Positions 60,101-64,000 of a stretch of 64,000 nucleotides of DNA are shown piece after piece. Numbering within the stretch: the first letter of the stretch is position 1; each line of letters opens with the position of its first letter. The translations under genes were made by a program, and so were the position numbers. The DNA lies in NCBI GenBank assembly GCA_025345505.1, contig JANVCC010000077.1, positions 10,161,163-10,225,162 of the forward strand, read 5' to 3'. This stretch comes from Todiramphus chloris collaris (lineage: Eukaryota > Chordata > Aves > Coraciiformes > Alcedinidae). The notes beneath the pieces were generated by a model that was not told where the DNA came from, ran no database searches, and was given only the letters and a program-made list of their open reading frames with translations.

Positions 60101-62944
60101 TTTTTTCCACATTCTTGCACCCTCTTGAAGTAGAATAGGTTGTGGGTATAAGCAGCTGCAGTGGGGTTGGAGAGTAGCTCTTCAAGTGACTTTCAAGGAG
60201 ATGTATTTCATGGTCCAAACACTGCAATCAGATCTCTGTGTGCTGCCAGATCCATCGCTAATGGCAGCGCGGCTTGACGCCGACCAGAGTTTTTATTTGC
60301 AAGATCTGGGCTGTGCTAAAAGACAGACTGCAACAAGAGGGCTGAGATCAGAACCCAATGGCCAGGGCTTATATCTGAAGTAATCAGAGTGTTTCAAAGA
60401 TGTCCAGGCTCTTAATGTTTCCCTTCAGCCCATGAAAGTTGGTACAGGTCTCTCAACAGCTATCTTTACCAGCTCCAACACAGACTTGCTTAGTAGACAA
60501 ATGACTTGGAAAAAAATCAAGTTGTAGCCAGTAGACACAGCAAGTTCATGCAGGAGGCTGAGGACTGGCATAGCTGGGTACCACAGCACTGAACACAGGT
60601 TCAGTTTTGGCATTCCAGAGAGGCTGATGGGAACATCCCTGGCCTACTCCTTCTGCCAGGGTTCCATTTCTGCGGCAAATGTCCCCACACAAACACTTCC
60701 CAACACTGAAAGACACTCAGGCACAGGGGTGTACTTGTCTGGATACTATTACTTCTTTCTGAAAACATGGATATAATCTCCTTCCAAGGGATGGGAAAAG
60801 AGTGTGCTTCTGTCACACCTGTAAATTGCACAGTGACTTATTAGCAGTTTTATATCACAGTAGGTTAATGAAAGGGAAAATGGAAAGCATTCAGATAATA
60901 GCACCACATCTTTTTGGTCTGAAAGTGCTTCTGTTTACATTGTCATTATCTTGGCCTTTAAACAGACTAAGCAAAAACAAAAAGAAATCAATATTAAACC
61001 AAGTTTATGTAGTAGGAAGCTAATCAGTGAATGGGGAACAATTATTATAAAGATCTATGTAATTTTTAATGAAGACCATATACAAGAAAAGGCTTCATTG
61101 ATTTAGAATGGGGAGGGGGAAGGGCCTTTTCATAATAATTTATTATTTTGACAGGATAAAGGTTGAAATTTAGGTACAGAAAAGTGGACATCACCCAAGG
61201 TCATGCACTGAGTTGGTGGCTAAATGTGGAATACAACCCACAGCTCCTCAGCAAGTAAGTGCCTCGTGCTCTAGAAAGGATCTCCATAGGCAGAGATGCT
61301 CAGCAAATTCATGTAGTGTTACATGTGCCAGGCTGGGATTCCTCGGATCATTTGCATTTGTCACTTGTGATTTTCTGTAATAATTCCACCAGCTCAGCAC
61401 AAAACGTTGAGATTTATCACAGGACTAATGCTATTGTTCATCTCATGATCTCTTCAGTCAGAGCTGCCACCAACTTAATTGTGCTGTAAGGAGCTGCTGG
61501 TGAAAAATTACAATCTGCAGAGTAGGGACAAGTGAGTACCAAAACCTTGAGTAATTTCATTCTGTATAAATATCATCATGTCTAATTGTTTATATGGAGC
61601 CTTTAAAGTCTGAACAGATGCAAGACATTAGAAACAAACATTCTTCAATTTCTGTGGGGTTTTTTTTTGTCATAAACCTTTAGATGCCAAGGTCTGCAGG
61701 GGGCAGAAAGAGAGATGCAGGTCTCTAAATCACTCTGTCATCAAGCTGTATTTGACTTACCAGGTAGATGGGGTCAACAGGCTCCACAGGGATCCAGTCC
61801 GTGATATTTTTTTTCAGTAGTCTCTGAAATCCAGTCATGCTCAAAGCCTTACAAATCAGCTTCTGAACAATTTTGCATTTTTTGATATGTTTGGTTACAT
61901 CCAAAGTTTCACAATTCTAGACAGTTCATTCTTCAGCTTAGGCCTTTATTTCAACCAAAATATTTTGGCTTTCATTAAATTACAATAGGTTACAGATTAA
62001 AAGCTATGAATTAAAAAAAAAAAAAGAGAACAGATTTTTGATGTTGGTTGTATCTCTCATGGGACAACTCAATTCATAGGACAATTCTCAGCAATGGTAC
62101 ACAGATCAAAATATTCTTCAGCTTGAACTTAAGTGTCACACCCCAAAATATTCCATGACCTAAGCTCACAGTCTAAGTAGCCTCACCTTACCAAGTCTCC
62201 CTTCAGTGAAATCTTGTGACTACTTCTAACTTAACATGATTAACAGAACAGTTCTGGTATCTTAGGACTTAACACCTGCTCAGCACATCCTATGACAATG
62301 AGGACTTGGACTATGTAGATTCCTCCTTCCCATTTAATGCCATTGCTCTGTCTGATGGTTACTAAATGAACTTTGGGATAAATGGCAGTGTAAAAGAACC
62401 ATCCTTTTCTATATCCTTTCTTTAAAATTTAGTGACATATACTGTACTGTTCCATGATTTTGTTGTTGAATGCTGCATGTATTTTTAAAAAAGTTTCTCT
62501 GCACATCCTGCCCTATGGCAAACATCCCTGAACTTAAATATAGGTGGTACCTCTGATACGCACAGTTAAATGCTGAAAGTGAAGACTTACATGAGCTGAT
62601 GAGAGAGGGAATTGCTGTTTTGATTAAACAGATACTGATTAGCCTAAAAATATTCAGTTAGGATAAAACTTAAAGTAAACGGGAAGAAAATTAGGTAATC
62701 ATGATCTTATAATACTGCTGGATGTGCATGGGCTGAATAACAAGTCTGGTAGTCTCTGCAAGTACCTAAGAAAGTCACACTGAGGTTACTCAGTGGATGG
62801 TTATCAATGTTTATTATTAGATCTGGAGGGTCCTGCCCCTCTTCTTGCCCTTTTGGGCTGCTTTGCCAGCTTTGCTCTTCTGGTTTCTTTCTTGGAGCAT
62901 CTGAGGAAGACTCTGTCTGTCCCCAGAGCCCGGTGGGTGTGTGG
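54179..62944. other. Intergenic DNA, mostly featureless
   Basis: I see no exons, RNA genes or clear mobile elements in these 8.8 kb. Small items are four GGGAT units (57453-57472) and a CpG-rich patch (60255-60282). Open frames of 60-100 codons are scattered in all frames as expected by chance. Confidence 0.65.
57453..57472. repeat. (GGGAT)4 microsatellite
   Basis: Four exact GGGAT units are present, followed by an imperfect GAGGT. It is a short array that may be polymorphic. Confidence 0.95.
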
Positions 62945-63066
62945 AGGGAGATTCCCACCCCCCCCCCCACACCCTCCCCCCAAGTAATCAGGGGGGTTTC
63001 ACAGGAAAGGTGCTAATTTTGATTCCCTCAAAAAAAAAAAAAAAAAAAAAAACCAAACAAAAAACC
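62945..63066. repeat. C-rich tract and 23-base poly(A) run with A/C-rich tail
   Basis: A C-rich block with a long C run lies at about 62955-62981. After a 'ggggggtttcacaggaaagg' link, 23 consecutive A occupy 63030-63052, followed by ccaaacaaaaaaccc. The poly(A) could be the end of an inserted retroposed sequence, or simple slippage. Confidence 0.9.
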
Positions 63067-63340
63067 CAAAACTGAGATCATCTCTGCAGGACAATGAATA
63101 TTTTGGAGTGAAAAGCTGAAGGAATGTAGGAGAAAACAGTCTAATGACCTTTACTGAAGGGGTTGCATCTGGGGGTTACCTCAAAAACTGGAGGTAACCT
63201 CTAGGGAGCGGAATGAATATTTTGGAGGGAAAAGGTGAGGTAAATAAGAGGGGAATAAGCTTCATGAGTGTAAATCTGCAGTAATTTAGAATGGGGTTTA
63301 TATCTCCTCGTTGTCTCCAAAATTGAGGTAATCTCTATCA
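63067..63340. repeat. Diverged tandem repeat, period about 119-135 bp
   Basis: AATGAATATTTTGGAG occurs at 63093 and again at 63212, 119 bp apart, with matching flanks (gtgaaaagctgaagg against ggaaaaggtgagg). The preceding line aaaactgagatcatctctg (63068), aaaactggaggtaacctct (63184) and aaaattgaggtaatctct (63319) occurs three times. There are thus about two and a bit units of a decayed array, perhaps internal repeats of the neighbouring LTR-like element. Confidence 0.7.
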
Positions 63341-63499
63341 GGGCTAGGGTTTGGAGAGCCACACAGCCTCCAGCTCCAGGGACACTGTGGCTGCAAAAGG
63401 CATGCCAAGGGGAGCATGGCACTACACCAACGTTGCTCCCTCCATACCTTTCTTCCTCTATGGTCCACTGTGGATGCTGAAAAGCTGCTAGCAGAGGCT

Positions 63500-63850
63500 T
63501 TTTCTCAGGTTCTCACAATATTCAGTGAGAATCCTGCCTTTCTCACTGGTGTTATGAGAAACAGTAGGATGGTTTCTGTAAGCTGGACCAACACCTGGTG
63601 TTTTGCTGAGTTCTGTTTATGGTACATTGGAAAAATATTTTGCAATGGGTGTTGAAATGTTGTTTAGCCAATCAACCTAGGAGATGGGTGGTCACTGACC
63701 AATCACCCTACCGGGCTAGGGTATAGAAAACGGGGTTAGAACGGGGTTTTCTAGTTCTAAGTTCCTCCATGGTGGTTATGCTGCTCTTCTTCAGAGTATA
63801 ATGTTTGCTATATTGTTTTGCAGGAAATGTTCTTGTTATCATGTTGTCCT
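63500..63850 (+). mobile_element. LTR-like promoter module (endogenous retroviral type)
   Basis: Two CCAATCA boxes (63668-63674 and 63699-63705) are followed by a TATA-like TATAGAAAA (63722-63730) and a duplicated AACGGGGTT phrase. CCAAT boxes spaced before a TATA box are characteristic of LTR U3 promoters. No coding sequence of a retrovirus is seen here. The borders are estimates and the family is not identified; the resemblance to avian ERV LTRs is from memory. Confidence 0.45.
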
Positions 63851-64000
63851 GAGTTAATTATCACAAACAGTTGCAGGCCCAAGAATTTGGGAGGGGCTGC
63901 ATCTGGGAGGGGCCACAGCTGGAATAACCAACTGAGCTAGCCCATGGGATATTCGGTACATACTGATGTTATGCCCCTCTATAAGGGGAGGGCTGCCCTG
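63850..64000 (+). mobile_element. Second LTR-like module, cut by window end
   Basis: The phrase 'gggaggggctgcatctggga', then 'catgggatattcggtacata' and a TATAAG at 63980-63985 resembles the U3 end of a common avian endogenous retroviral LTR as I remember it. The sequence stops 15 bases after the TATA box, so R, U5 and any internal part lie outside. Only a non-coding part is present. Confidence 0.45.

Noticed and set aside
1-64000. CRISPR array, bacterial operon, tRNA or rRNA genes
   Set aside because: No regularly spaced repeats with unique spacers, no Shine-Dalgarno/operon pattern, and no tRNA or rRNA signatures were seen.

Overview
The window is vertebrate nuclear DNA, almost certainly from a bird. 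It carries spliced exons with GT/AG borders, long AT-rich introns, no prokaryotic gene packing, and several copies of CR1, the main LINE retrotransposon of birds. I see no bacterial operon, CRISPR array, phage or rRNA/tRNA gene.

The one gene I can support is the 3' part of PLPP4 (phospholipid phosphatase 4, older name PPAPDC1A), on the + strand. Five coding exons lie at 4334-4424, 7062-7125, 8522-8646, 32700-32870 and 38106-38305. All have consensus splice sites and join in one frame to give 216 residues. By comparison with the remembered 271-residue human protein this is about residues 56-271, so roughly the first 55 residues lie upstream of the window. The three catalytic motifs of the PAP2 lipid phosphatase superfamily are intact: K-x6-RP, PSIHS and SR-x5-H-x3-D. 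A 24 kb intron separates the second motif from the third.

Layout: 1-4333 is intron with two CR1 pieces. 4334-8646 holds three exons with short introns. 8647-32699 is a large intron with a pyrimidine pentanucleotide tract, an A/T palindrome, a head-on pair of CR1 elements and a minisatellite. 32700-38305 holds the last two exons and a 5.2 kb intron with old CR1 fragments. From 38306 comes the 3' UTR, with several candidate poly(A) signals (38.4-41.1 kb). The rest, to 64000, is intergenic: CR1 remnants, palindromes, G- and C-rich tracts, a diverged tandem repeat at about 63.07-63.35 kb, and LTR-like promoter modules at 63.5-64.0 kb that probably derive from an endogenous retroviral element cut by the window end.

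I found no clear previously undescribed system. The observations most worth a second look are a 74-nt nearly symmetric hairpin at 54.1 kb, two very similar CR1 copies in opposite orientation that flank three PLPP4 exons (a possible circular-RNA arrangement), an alternative splice acceptor 64 nt upstream of the last exon that would remove the catalytic Asp, and an in-frame cassette exon carrying most of the third catalytic motif. Almost all other open reading frames look like chance translations of intron, repeat or intergenic DNA.
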